Below are positions 51,401 through 62,456 of a DNA stretch of 64,000 nt, in pieces (positions within the stretch are counted from its first letter, which is position 1; each line of letters opens with the position of its first letter). This stretch comes from Trichodelitschia bisporula. Its lineage: Eukaryota > Ascomycota > Dothideomycetes > Phaeotrichales > Phaeotrichaceae. Below the pieces are notes generated by a model, which had not been told where the DNA came from, did not search any database, and saw only the letters and a list, made by a program, of their open reading frames with translations. The position numbers were made by a program, and so were the translations under genes. The stretch covers positions 992,001-1,056,000 of the forward strand of contig ML996688.1 of NCBI GenBank assembly GCA_010356995.1, written 5' to 3'.

Positions 51401-54400
51401 AAGGTGAGGTAAATAATCGATACGGTGTGGCATAGTAGAGACGACATGGATCGCGGCTATAAAAGCTAGCGGTTATACGTACGACTTGCAAAAGAACAGC
51501 TCGACCGTCCCCGAAGCCTGGCAATAGCGAACATATCATAAGTTGAGCATTCAGCATCGTCGTTTGCCATCCATATCGCCTCCGCTTAACGAGTGGATAC
51601 CGTCCAAGATGGCAATGGGCATCCCATCTGCGAAGTCCTCCAGAGAAAGCATACGATGCGGGTGGCTGTGAGTAGCAAGAAGGCAACCATCAGCCGAAGA
51701 GGCGTCAACAAAACGGGCAGGCCGTTAAGATCGCCATAGTTGCGCCCTCTGGGTGCCCCATGTAGACTTTGACTTCGGAAGTGGTCCGGTCCAGAGCGAA
51801 GCCCTAAAAGGCGACCCCACGGGTACCTCGTTATTTTGGAGCGGCGAATCCTCTTACGCCCCACATGCCATCGGTACCAAAGTACGGCCAAATCACGTTG
51901 TCAGATGATGCTGGACGAGGAACGCGTGATACACAATGCGACAGACGGCTCCAGACACAAAGAGCTGCTAATGCCTAGATCACGGCCTGGACGTCGTAGG
52001 TAGACATGAACACGAAGTCCACGTGCTGCGCAACGCAGATCAAGTACTATCTACGTTGCCACCGGGCACAATAGACTTCGGAGTGTACAGCCGAACTAGT
52101 GCTGGTACGACACTCGATGGTGAAGAGTGACGGAACAATATGTCGCGTGGCTTGCCTCTTTGCGGCTTTAGAGAATGGAAGCATGGTCGAAAGTACAACT
52201 TCGGAAAGTGATTGGCCATGCGAGGTTGCGGGGAGAGTGGACGCTGCGGCCGTTGCTTATATTATACTTGATACGTTGCGGGGGTGAGCAGGTCTGGAGG
52301 CGGCCTCTGCCGCTGAGGATGTGCCGCCGCAGAGTGTGGATTGCGATCTGTGCCCAGGAAGCTGAGGCCAAAGGAGAAGAGCGCGGTCGCCATGCACGAA
52401 TCCAAAGCGTCGGTGGTTGATGAAGCAACATGATACATCCAAGCAGTACGAGGGTCGTCTCATCTGCTGGTACGGGATGTTAGCTGGCATCTGCCACGCG
52501 GGGGATAGCCGAAAGATGGCACACGACTCGCGGTAAACTCAAGAATGTGGGGCTCTCCTCTCTTCCCAAGCATGTGGCTCGGAGATTAACGATTTGTCCA
52601 TGTCAAAAGCGGGGGAAGAGAACGAGGATGAGGATATTGAGAAGAGATCCAATGGGAAGTGAAATGGACATGGTTGGAGGCTGGGGCTGGAAAGAGTTTA
52701 GGCAGAGCTTCGGTCCGCACACTCTACGGTCCGAGAATGGCCGCGAGGGAAGGGAACGGACCGCATTTGCACAACTTCTCCGCACTTTCTCCAGTTCGCC
52801 GTTTCTCTCCACATCTGCTTCATCAATCGCACATGCGTCATCCTCGCTATTTCGCCTCCACGCCCACTCGTTGGACATTACTACGTACCTACATTACTGT
52901 GTATGCAAGCCCCAAGGCAACGTTCGACAGGGTTGGACGCCGAATATGCGCCTCGATGCAAACTTCCGTTCGCTTCTCTCACCCTCCTCGCCCTTGCTCT
53001 GTTTTCGTCCCAAGCTGGCCTCTCTCTCCCTCCACGGCACCTGGCACGGCTTCGGCAGCCTCAAGCCGCCCATACCGCCCTCATGAGCCGTTACTGCACT
53101 ACATGCATTGTTGCAGAGACGTACAGCTCGGACATTCGACAGCCTTTCTCGAATCCTCATCCCCATGCAAAACGTCGTGGCGCCACGAAGTCATGGAATA
53201 GAGTGCCAGTCGAGCATGGAGAGCAACGATCGCCCTCTTGTCCCCAGACTTTGACTCGTCGTCTTCAGTTCTCTTATGTCTCATTTCGTTCATTCCCCTA
53301 CGCGTCAACATCCTCCTTGGGTGTTGCAAGGAAGTCTCGCGAATCCTCTGGCTTGGTAGCCATGGTTCAGTACTGCGGTACTGGTATAAGGTTACTCTCT
53401 TTGACTCCCAGCCTCTCTCCCTCACGTGCAGACCTACGAGAGTAGAAACCAAAACCCGTACGACCAGATAGAATGTCGAATCCCCCCATAGCTGACCAGG
53501 GCTCTGTCCCGAGGCAGGCTGGCAAAGCAGTCTTGATGCTCACACGCGCCACCACGCGACTTTATTGCTTGGGCAATCTATCAGAGTGAGCAGTAATCTG
53601 GGCCTTGATGCGTATTCCCTGCACATTCCAATATCGCCCGGACACAACACCTGTCTCTACTCGCTCCTGTGCTTCGCTGCAAAGCAGCTTCCTTGCGCTC
53701 ACTTCCCCTTCCTCCTAACCATTTTCAAGCTGGCATATCCCGACTAACAAACCTTCCTGCCACTCCCCAAGCTCCGCTGCCCAGTGGGACAGACCCTGCT
53801 GTGGTAGGATAAATCGTGTGTTTTCTATCTATATACAAAGTCCATACTCTACCTTGCCTTCTTCACACCCTTTCCATCTACATCAGTTAGCCTTTCCCTT
53901 GGCGAGCTGGCAGTCCCCCGAGAAAGGTGCCTCATCGTCTCACTCGACAGCCCTCCCCGCAACCCAACCCTTGTACTTTGCCTTCCCCATATTTCAGCCT
54001 ACTTGGGTGCCCAACAGCGCGGCTGGGTACTATATTGCATGCCGTCGGCAGCAAAGGCCTGGAGCACAGTCCTTTTGGCCCTTGGATCTTCGCCGCGTCG
54101 GCACCAGTCCTCTTGAATCCATCTTGCATCCCGGGGACCTTTGGGCACACGTCACAGTGGGCCTTAGTTGCCCTCCTGCCTCCCATTTTAATTGACAGTC
54201 AATGCCTCGCTCCGCTTACTTCTTTACTACGTACGAGCCCTCCCCGCTGCCGAACCGAGATTTTCTTTCCTTTTCGAACTCGCAAACAACAAGAAGGTGA
54301 GCTTCACTTTTTCTTCGCTTTATTAGATCTTCTTCGCGTTGGTTCTGGACGTGAGGTTATGGGATGCTGTTTTTTGGTCGGCTAGAATACTTGTCCACAT

Positions 54401-54597
54401 TTTTCGATCCACTTTGATCTCGTCACCACCACTAATCGCACTTCTCAGGCCGATCCTTCCATACGTCCATAGTCCACCCCGCTGTTTTGGTCGCGACCTA
54501 TAGCAACTGAAGCGAATGGTATCGCCGTCTTGAGGATAACGCGTAAATCTCGCGTCGAAGTCCCACGGCCGGGCGCAAGGCTGGCCGACCCGGCAAG
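48479..54597. other. Gene-poor 6.1-kb region
   Basis: Base composition is more even than in neighbouring regions and open frames are short and overlapping on both strands. One longer orphan frame (49503-50222, minus) is listed separately. The segment 52550-53450 is open in all three plus frames but without domains. The last ~800 bp (53820-54597) is C/T-rich and is probably the 5' leader, perhaps with introns, of the CRIB gene. No transposase, LTR or tRNA was recognised. Confidence 0.5.
49503..50222 (-). other. Orphan open frame, 239 aa, unknown
   Basis: ATG 50222 to stop 49503. The central part has Trp/Cys/His-rich sequence (MRLVMWDWGPAFGNLCWCP, FHELTDECFCCQIE); the C terminus is Pro/Ser/Lys-rich. 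No family recognised. The length is more than expected by chance at this base composition, but there is no intron or promoter evidence. It could be a lineage-specific gene or a relic. Confidence 0.3.
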
Positions 54598-57500
54598 ATG
54601 TTCCTCGACGACATCATGGCTTCTAAATGGAACCCAAACCTCCACCCCGCAACGGCGGCGCGGCAGCCCAGGTCCCCGCTTCGGCTGCCTCCGCAAGCCG
54701 ACATGCCGCGCCCAAGGGATGTATCTGCGTCATCGACGGAGCATAAGCGGAACTCCCGATTTGGAATGCGCCCAAAAAGCTCACAGGATGGTTATCGCTC
54801 TCGTACCCCTAGTGTTCCGCCAGCGGGAAGCAGTTCGCGCCGCTCGTCCATTGCGGAGGCTCCCGTGCAATCTATGCCTCCTGTTGAGCCAGAGGGTTTC
54901 CGAAGTTTGTTGCGGTTCCGTCGTAGTAAGAAGGGAAAGAGCTCGGGAAGCAATTTGCGCTCGTCGTCACCGGTGGGCGTTCGGGACGGCCAGCGTGCTG
55001 TGAGTGGGAAAGAACAGAGGCACGACGCGCATATGCGTACACCATCCCACGAAGACCGGGAGTTGATGGATATTTCGGCTCCCTACGGCTTCCAACATGT
55101 TGCGAAAATCGAGAAGGAACTGCGCCGACAACCACCGCCGCCTCCACCGCCCCCCGAACTGCCCGTTAACCAGGCGGATATCTTTGCGGAGTTTCATGCG
55201 TTCAAGCGAGGAAACCGCCGCGCTGGCCCTCCACCGTCCGACAATGCGCAGCCCCTGCAGTCCAAGAAACGGCCCCCACCACTGCGCCCAAAGAGATCGG
55301 ATGAGATGTTAGAAAACGATCTCCTTTCCCCTCCTCTCGCCTCGGTACCGTTATTGAGGAGCACTCGGTCAGCCGAAGTCGTCACGAATGCTAGGGCCAG
55401 GGCTCGGTCGGGAATACCTCTTCTACAGTCTACTCCCACTCCACCGCGGCGCTCCTCCCGCCGGCCTGTACCTCTGGAGCCCTTTTCGAATAACCCCTCC
55501 ATAGCTCAGCAGCTTCCGCGCGTGGCCGCTCAAAACGTGGTTGGAAATGAACTCACACTATCGGGTGAGTGGGATCACTTGCTTCCGCTCTACGATTCCC
55601 AATCTCCCCCGTTCAATCCAGCCAACTTGGGAACAGCTTCAAATACGCGCGGGGTCCAAGCACCCGAGAGCGCACCTTTGCCTCCAACTGCTCCCATCTT
55701 CAGTCCGCCGCTGGAGCAGGTACCGGAGGAGCCGGAGGGCACGCTTTCGCATCGCCAAAGCGCAGAGTATACATCACCGTCCATCCGGCACGCGAAGTCT
55801 ACGCCACTGTTGTCAAGATCTGGATCCAAAGTCAAAGGCCCACCGGCTCTGGCCGTCCAGCCGCCTCCTCTCCCCTCGCCAAGAACTGAACGACCCCTTT
55901 CTCAGGGTTCCGACACCCTGGGCGATCCGAACCGACGACCATTGAGTGCAAATTCCTTCGAGACTACCTTGATGGCGTACATTCCGATGAGCAGGCACCA
56001 GCACTCGAAATCCAGAGACACTGCGATTTCTTGGGAAGAGGATATCGATTACTGCTATGAAAATGCCGCCGAGGCGACCTGCGAGTTTGACTGGAGCAAT
56101 ATTTCTCACCTGGACGATGCAGATTCGGACGGCGACTTGTACAGCGCGGATGATATAGTACATGCGGTCAAGTCAGTCAAGGATAAGGATTCAAGGCGCA
56201 GACAGCAGAGCAACTCGTTGATCAGCACGTCCGGAAGTGAGGGCAGCGGCGCTCGCAGGCTCTCCGATCGCAAGAACTGTATTCCGGAACTCGACTACCG
56301 TTCCACCCATTCCGCGTCAACGAATAGTGTCGGAGCACTTACACCTCTGGACAAGTTCACGTTTCCTTCCAATGACATCTTGAGACCGTTGGGACCGACT
56401 CAAGCGAAGAAAGATGCAAACAGGAGTATAACTTCACCACAGCTGCTGCCTCTTGAACTGAAATTGGACCTCAATGCGGATCAGCTTTACGAAGAGCTGC
56501 TTGCAAAGCGATTTTCTGATGACCGGCCTCACCAGCTGTCGAACGACCGATTCGAGGCCCCCAGCAGGCCATCTCCCAAACTCGACATGCGGAGGTCAAT
56601 CGAAAATGCACGCCTCAGCCTCAGCAGAACGAAGACGAATGATAGCATGACCAGCCGGCCTCTGCCGCCTACTTCGGCTCCAGCCCCAACAACTCCGCCG
56701 TCTAGTTCGCGCGCTTTGGAGTCGCCTACATCGAGCCTCAAGACTCCCACGCCGTCAACTGGTCACCGATCCGACCTCTCAGTCAATACGATCATCACTC
56801 AACTGCGCAGCTCGACCATGCTCGACTCCCCTCCAACTGCGTTCCCTCCATCACCCTCCTTACCGCCTCCACCGCCGCCGCCGCCTAAATCGCCGCTTCC
56901 CCGCCATCCCATCGCGGGCCGTCCCCCACCACCACCAACCACCTCCCTCCCGCCCATCCCCTCCCTCCTCCCAGCCAAGGCCGCAGCCGGGAACCCTCCT
57001 ACCTCCCCTCGCGCCCCTCGTACCCCCAAAACCCCGAGCTCTCTCTCTCGCGGCCCGCGCACTCAACCCCCCTCGCGCTTCCCCGGCAACGAAGTCAAGC
57101 TGCACAGCTTGCCCTTCTCGCTCGACATCGACCACGACGACGATTTCAAGCCGCCGACGCCGCCAAAGACACCCGCGCAAATCTCCGCCTCCATCCCGCT
57201 GGCCTCTCTCCCCACACTCCCGGCAACACGGTATACACCCCCAAGCGCATCTGTCCCGCCCGCCCCGCCGGCCAACTCCCTCCCTCCACCGCCCCGCCTC
57301 GCTCCCCCGTCCCGCCCCGCCCACGCCGCCCACTCTCCCAGCGCAAGCTTCAGCTTCAGCCCTGCCACACGGCTAGCAGAGAGTCTGGGCGCACCCGCGC
57401 CCCGCCGGAAGGTCGTGTCCGAAGGTCACGACCGGCGTTTCGGGATCAAGGTCGACCAGGCTGTGGCTGGTGCCGCGCGTGGGACGACGACTCCGCCGGC

Positions 57501-57669
57501 AAGCCCGAGGGCGAAGGGGCCGCGGACGAGTTATACGCTTTTTCCGCCGGCGGCGCCGCCGGCGAAGCAGCGCGGGGGCATGGTACTCGGGGCGCCGATT
57601 ATGGGGTTGCCGTTGCCGCCGCCTCCGCCGCCGCCGCCAAAGGCTGCGGGACGGACGAGGTTTGCTTAG
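54598..57669 (+). CDS. CRIB-domain, proline-rich polarity-type protein (1023 aa)
   Basis: Single exon. A short CRIB-like motif, ISAPYGFQHVAKI (residues ~159-171), fits the I-S-x-P-x-x-F-x-H pattern that binds GTP-loaded Cdc42/Rac. It is preceded by a basic stretch (LLRFRRSKKGKSSGSN, ~100-115) that could contact membrane lipids. Poly-Pro runs follow at ~182-190, ~760-775 and at the C terminus (PPPPPPPPKAAGRTR), all possible SH3, profilin or formin contacts. A central acidic segment, ISWEEDIDYCYENAAEATCEFDW (~475-497), looks conserved rather than low complexity. There is no kinase domain, so it is not a PAK. The closest role by architecture is a Gic-like Cdc42 effector in polarised growth; this is inference. 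Confidence 0.72.
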   Translation: MFLDDIMASKWNPNLHPATAARQPRSPLRLPPQADMPRPRDVSASSTEHKRNSRFGMRPKSSQDGYRSRTPSVPPAGSSSRRSSIAEAPVQSMPPVEPEGFRSLLRFRRSKKGKSSGSNLRSSSPVGVRDGQRAVSGKEQRHDAHMRTPSHEDRELMDISAPYGFQHVAKIEKELRRQPPPPPPPPELPVNQADIFAEFHAFKRGNRRAGPPPSDNAQPLQSKKRPPPLRPKRSDEMLENDLLSPPLASVPLLRSTRSAEVVTNARARARSGIPLLQSTPTPPRRSSRRPVPLEPFSNNPSIAQQLPRVAAQNVVGNELTLSGEWDHLLPLYDSQSPPFNPANLGTASNTRGVQAPESAPLPPTAPIFSPPLEQVPEEPEGTLSHRQSAEYTSPSIRHAKSTPLLSRSGSKVKGPPALAVQPPPLPSPRTERPLSQGSDTLGDPNRRPLSANSFETTLMAYIPMSRHQHSKSRDTAISWEEDIDYCYENAAEATCEFDWSNISHLDDADSDGDLYSADDIVHAVKSVKDKDSRRRQQSNSLISTSGSEGSGARRLSDRKNCIPELDYRSTHSASTNSVGALTPLDKFTFPSNDILRPLGPTQAKKDANRSITSPQLLPLELKLDLNADQLYEELLAKRFSDDRPHQLSNDRFEAPSRPSPKLDMRRSIENARLSLSRTKTNDSMTSRPLPPTSAPAPTTPPSSSRALESPTSSLKTPTPSTGHRSDLSVNTIITQLRSSTMLDSPPTAFPPSPSLPPPPPPPPKSPLPRHPIAGRPPPPPTTSLPPIPSLLPAKAAAGNPPTSPRAPRTPKTPSSLSRGPRTQPPSRFPGNEVKLHSLPFSLDIDHDDDFKPPTPPKTPAQISASIPLASLPTLPATRYTPPSASVPPAPPANSLPPPPRLAPPSRPAHAAHSPSASFSFSPATRLAESLGAPAPRRKVVSEGHDRRFGIKVDQAVAGAARGTTTPPASPRAKGPRTSYTLFPPAAPPAKQRGGMVLGAPIMGLPLPPPPPPPPKAAGRTRFA

Positions 57670-58262
57670 GTGTGTTCGCTGTGGTTGGGTCGCTTTCTTC
57701 TTCTTCTTGCGCTGTTTAGTTATGAGTTGCCTTTCGCGCTTTTTGGCTTCGTGTTTCTCACGTCAAGCCTGCTTTACGATAACGGTGTTTTATGATGGGA
57801 GCATTTTTGTCTTTCTCTCACGGTCGTTTTTGAGGTGCTGATCCACAGTACATGGCATATGATGCGGGCATTGAACGGAGTCATTCGCTTTTTTGGAGAA
57901 ACATGATGGATGAACACGGGATTCATGTCGACATGGGAATGTAACACGAGACGTTCAAAAGTTTGGAGGGCGACGTGCTCAATGGAAAAGTCCTGTCTTT
58001 ATCAAAAGTGGAGGGTTGGAGAGAGAATACGATGCAAGGTCCCTTGCAAGATTGCAGCGATGGACCAATAGCTCCTTGTCCCAAATGTCGTTATATTGTG
58101 AACTGCAAATCTCGGAGGGGAGGACGATCTAATCCTTTCGCACTTAGTCAAACTTGGACAGACATGTGCCAGGATATCTATCACAATCACCAATGCAGCT
58201 TCTTCGCAAAACGCACTCCATTCGGTCTCATTATCTCCCATTCAACAAGTGAAAGCAGGGGA
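57670..58262. other. Convergent intergenic region
   Basis: 593 bp of 3' flank between the CRIB gene and RPF1. An open frame that continues into RPF1 on the opposite strand is a shadow. A TTCTTC run at 57700 follows the CRIB stop. Confidence 0.45.
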
Positions 58263-59567
58263 CTACAACTGGAACTTGGTCCGTATGCGATCCGTCTTGC
58301 CCTTCCATTCCCATTCCTGCCCACTTCGCCGCTGAATGCCCGTGTCCACACGCCGCAGTTTCATCGTGAACCGCGGACCCAGCTCCTGCAACCCTGCGCG
58401 GATGTCCTCCACTCCCTCGATCGGCTTCCCATCCGGACCAACAACACTCTTCTCTGTAGCGCGCTTGTCGCGGAACACGTAACGGTGCCGCCTGAAGAAT
58501 ATGTAATCGCGCTGATTATGCAGAGTGACTACCTGGCGACCCTCAAGTTCCGGAGCTGGCGGGAAGAGTGTGCGGAAAAGATGCGCAGTAAGCATACCAA
58601 GTGGGGTCCGGAAGTTGTTGAGGATCAACTCCGGGTAGTGGTTTGTGGCGTTTCCGTGGCCAGGGAGCTTCTTTCCCTCAATCCAGTTGCTGATGGAGAA
58701 GTGGAACATGGGGCCCTCTGGCAAGTGCACAATATCGATGCCACACGGCCGCTTCTGGTCCTCGTTGAGCACAATCAGTGTCGTGTAGTCGCGGTTGGAG
58801 GCGAAGGAGGCGATTTCTCTGACGGAGTACTTGTGGCCGAAGCGATGAGCTGAGCGGCGCACATACTTGCTGTTTGGGAACATGCCCGTCAACATGTCCG
58901 CCTGTTCGTGCAGGGTACTGTTTATGGAGGTTGTGATGAGGACTTTGGGGTCGCGGGGGGCGCCGAAAAGAGTAGGGAACCTCGAAGCGAGGGCTTCTGG
59001 AGTGAGATCGAGGCGGGTGCTTGCAGTTGAGGGGTTGGGGCTCGGTGCGCGCTGCTGAGTCTTTGCAGGCTTTTCGGTCTCTGATTCGGAGTCGAAATCG
59101 AGCATACTGTCGACGTCGCTATCATCGTCCGCCCGAGCTCTAGCCTTTCGTGTCTTTTTGGACGCAACACCCTCCCCGGTTTCTTCCTCATCTTCCTCGT
59201 CCTCTTCATCCTCAGCCTCATTGTCGTCTCCTGCCTCCGAATTCTCCGCCTCCGCTTCTTCAAGCTTCCGTCTTTTATTCAGCCTCTCCAAGTCAACCGC
59301 AAGCCCAAGCATATCCGCGCCGTCTTCCCCTTCAACCTCATCCCACTGTCTCTTAGAGTCGATCGTATGCGGTACATTGCGCGCGAGTCGTTCCTCTCGT
59401 AGTCTAGGATTGCGGTCCTCCTCCTTCCTGCGCTTGAATCGCTCCTGACGCTTGAGGGCATCTTTGGTCTTCTTTTGCTTGATGTGGAAGTCCTTTCTCC
59501 GATCCTTGTTGGCGGATTTGAAGGGAAGAGCGTGCCTGGTGGACACCTTACCTCTTTGAACACCCAT
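58263..59567 (-). CDS. RPF1: Ribosome production factor 1 (Brix domain)
   Basis: A 434-residue, single-exon protein. ATG 59567 is chosen because the family begins there (VQRGKVSTRHALPFKSANKDRRKDFHIKQKK); upstream codons in the same frame have no homology. After a basic N terminus and an acidic Glu/Asp/Ala stretch (~115-150), the Brix domain runs from DPKVLITTSINSTLHEQA (about 215) through RFGHKYSVREIASFA, TLIVLNEDQKRPCGIDIVHLP, GPMFHFSISNWIE and LTAHLFRTLFPP to DYIFFRRHRYVF, ending with a ELGPRFTMKLRRVDTG box. Family knowledge: Rpf1 is a nucleolar factor for ITS2 processing and 60S assembly. Divergent from GRS1 with a 381-bp spacer, so the two may share a promoter. Confidence 0.93.
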   Translation of the reverse strand: MGVQRGKVSTRHALPFKSANKDRRKDFHIKQKKTKDALKRQERFKRRKEEDRNPRLREERLARNVPHTIDSKRQWDEVEGEDGADMLGLAVDLERLNKRRKLEEAEAENSEAGDDNEAEDEEDEEDEEETGEGVASKKTRKARARADDDSDVDSMLDFDSESETEKPAKTQQRAPSPNPSTASTRLDLTPEALASRFPTLFGAPRDPKVLITTSINSTLHEQADMLTGMFPNSKYVRRSAHRFGHKYSVREIASFASNRDYTTLIVLNEDQKRPCGIDIVHLPEGPMFHFSISNWIEGKKLPGHGNATNHYPELILNNFRTPLGMLTAHLFRTLFPPAPELEGRQVVTLHNQRDYIFFRRHRYVFRDKRATEKSVVGPDGKPIEGVEDIRAGLQELGPRFTMKLRRVDTGIQRRSGQEWEWKGKTDRIRTKFQL

Positions 59568-59948
59568 TGTGAAGTCTGGTGGGTGAAAGAAGCTCTGTGG
59601 AATGGCGAGGTGCGAGGTTGTCGTTCGAATATGTTGTCCGCCCAGAAAAAAGTTCACTTGAGGCGCGTCCACATTTTCCCCCACAGGATAAAGTTCTTCC
59701 GGGGCCGGTCGAAATCTTGGCCACCGCCTTGGGCAAAAATGTGGAGCACATCCCACCTTGCCGACCTGTCGACTCATCTACCATTTTTAGGGTTTCAGAT
59801 ACACCAAATCTCCCCGCAATCACAAGCTCTCAATTACCCTCCCTAACCCTTTCATTCCTGCTTCTGTTGCCCAGCTGTGACTCCGAGTGCATATTCGGGC
59901 AAGGCTGGCGACTCTAGCCTCCCCTACACCTTGTAGAACCCCACCTTG
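59568..59948. promoter_or_regulatory. Divergent promoter region (RPF1 / GRS1)
   Basis: 381 bp with an AGGGTTT-type word at 59788 and AACCCTTT-like CCCTAACCCTTTC at 59842. These resemble telomere-like/ribosome-biogenesis promoter words, but I cannot assign a factor. Confidence 0.35.
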
Positions 59949-62267
59949 ATGCGCCAGCTTTTATCACTACTGCCGCTTTCCAACTTCGCTTCTACAACAA
60001 CTCTTTGCGTCAGACGTCTTCCTTGTCGGCAGTTTTCTTCGTCAAGCATCCACCTCCGCACAAAGCTTTACCTGCCTAAAACTTGTGAAAACATGGCTCC
60101 GACTACCACTACTAAGACTGGTCAGCCTTTCGACCGCTCGCAGCTGGATCAATTGCTGCGGCGGCGGATGTATGTAGCTGCCTACAATTAAAGGAGGATG
60201 TCTAAGTGTGCTAGGTTCTTCACGCAGTCCTTCGAGATCTATGGTGGTGTTGCGGGTCTCTTCGGTGCGCTCAAATCTACCCCATGTACCATCCGTCGCC
60301 TCTAACTCCCATGCTCAGACTATGGCCCACCGCTCTGCGCACTCCAAGCAAACTTCATCGACTTCTGGCGGAAGTTCTTCGTCATCGAAGAAGGCATGCT
60401 TGAGGTCGAGCCTACGATCCTGACCCCGCACGAGGTTCTCAAGACTAGCGGCCATGTTGACAAGTTTGCGGATTGGTGCTGCAAGGATCCCAAGACGGGC
60501 GAGATCTTCCGTGCGGACCATCTTGTAGAGGAAGTGCTCGAGGCCAGGTTGAAGGGCGATCTGGAAGCGCGTGGTCAAGCCATCAATGCCAACACTGGTG
60601 CGGAAGAGGATGCGAAGAAAAAGAAGAAGATCAAGGCCCAGGCCACTGCTGTTAAGCTGGACGATGCCACACGTGAAGAATATGAGAGCATTCTCGCGAA
60701 GATTGACAACTACGATGGACAGGGTCTTGGTGAGTCGCTTAGGAGACCAGAAGATGATCTGCTCACAAGCTCTAAGGGGAACTCATGACCAAACATAACA
60801 TCAAGAACCCGGCCACTGGCGGAGATTTGCTCCTCCCTGTCGCCTTCAACCTCATGTTCGAAACCAGCATCGGCCCCAGCGCTCAGCTTAAGGGCTACCT
60901 TCGCCCAGAGACCGCGCAGGGTCAATTCCTCAATTTTGCCAAGCTGCTCGATTTCAACAACCAACAAATGCCCTTTGCTAGCGCAAGCATCGGCAAGTCT
61001 TTCCGCAATGAAATCTCGCCCCGCGCTGGCTTGCTACGTGTCCGGGAGTTTCTGATGGCTGAGATCGAGCACTTTGTCGACCCCGAGGGTGGCAAGAAGC
61101 ATCCCCGCTTTGCCGAAGTAGCGGACGTGGAGCTCGAGCTCCTTGATCGTGATGTTCAACTGAGCGGCAAGACCACCACAACGCGTATGAAGATTGGAGA
61201 CGCGGTTGCACAGGGCATCGTCGACAATGAGACGCTCGGTTACTTCCTGGCTCGGATACAAGCTTTCCTGAAGTTCATTGGCGTGGACCAGACGAAGGTG
61301 CGCTTCCGGCAGCACATGGCCAACGAGATGGCCCATTATGCTGCTGACTGTTGGGACGCTGAACTCCTGACGAGCTATGGCTGGATCGAGTGCGTTGGCT
61401 GCGCTGACCGGAGCGCCTATGATCTGGACGTCCACAGCAAGGCAACCAAAACCCCGCTGCTCGTTCGTGAGACGCGTAAGGAGCCCCTCAAGGTCGAGGA
61501 GTGGGTTGCCGAAATTGAGAAGAAGAAATTCGGCCCCAAGTTCAAGAAGGACGGCAAGACGGTTGAAGCTGCGGTTGAAGCCCTAAGCCAAGAACTCCGG
61601 GAGAAGCTCTCCATTGACCTGAAAGAGAAGGGCAAGATTGAGATCCCTGTAGAGGGCGTCGGCAATGGCACGGTTGAGCTGCCCAAGGAACTCATCACTA
61701 TCGAGAAGCGGACGCGAGTTGAGAACACGCGCGAGTACACACCCAACGTTATTGAGCCGTCCTTCGGTATCGGTCGTATCCTGTACGCGCTCATCGAGCA
61801 CAATTTCTGGACTCGCGAGGGCGACGAGGCACGCGGTGTCATCTCATTCCCACCGATTGTCGCACCCACCAAGGTGCTCCTGGTCCCGCTTAGCAACCAT
61901 GCTGACTTCGAACCTCTGATCCAGCGGCTTGCGGCCAAGCTGCGGAGGTTGGGTATCAGCAATCGTCTGGATAATTCAGGCGCTAGCATTGGCAAGCGGT
62001 GAGTTTAGCCGAGAGTATAGATCTTCACGATACTGATATGACAGGTATTCCCGCAATGACGAGCTCGGCACGGCGCTTGGCATCACGGTCGATTTCCAAT
62101 CCGTCAAGGATAACACCTTCACGCTAAGAGATCGTGACACGACTAAGCAGGTCCGTGCCTCAGAGGACGAGGTCATTGCCGCTATTCAACGGTTATGTGA
62201 TGGCAGCGAGACGTGGGCGGATGTGGCCAAGCGTCTCCCGGCTTTCGAGGGCCAGGAGGTTGATTGA
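59949..62267 (+). CDS. GRS1: Glycyl-tRNA synthetase, cytosolic and probably mitochondrial
   Basis: Exons 59949-60169, 60215-60264, 60319-60729, 60777-61998 and 62045-62267. Two in-frame ATGs exist. ATG 59949 adds 48 residues rich in Arg/Ser/Leu (LCVRRLPCRQFSSSSIHLRTK), a typical mitochondrial presequence; ATG 60093 gives the 660-residue cytosolic form. The class II core is clear: FEIYGGVAGLF, DYGPPLCALQANFIDFWRKFFV, IKNPATGGDLLLPVAFNLMF, LRPETAQGQFLNF, KSFRNEISPRAGLLRVREFLMAEIEHF (motif 2), ECVGCADRSAYDL, and VIEPSFGIGRILYALIEH (motif 3), then the anticodon-binding domain to the end. It charges tRNA-Gly. Exon 2 is only 50 nt; the third intron ends in AAG. One gene serving both compartments is established for yeast GRS1 and likely here. 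Confidence 0.93.
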
Positions 62268-62456
62268 GGCTATACACCGGAATAAAGTGGTAGGATAGAT
62301 TTACAAGGGATCAGATTTGTATCATAAAAGCAAATGCCACAGACGTCTCCTGAGTCTTGAAACCCCATGAAGCTATATCCTGCAACCGGTGCGGTCAGAT
62401 ATTTGTGCCCCTCCAATTATCTTTTGTGCACAACGCTTAGCCACTCCAATAGCACT

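Noticed and set aside
52547-53445. Three overlapping 180-codon plus-strand frames
   Set aside because: All three frames being open points to low stop density rather than coding; no homology recognised in any.
57963-58853. 296-codon plus-strand frame near RPF1
   Set aside because: Most of it is antisense to the Brix domain coding sequence, which is unmistakable.
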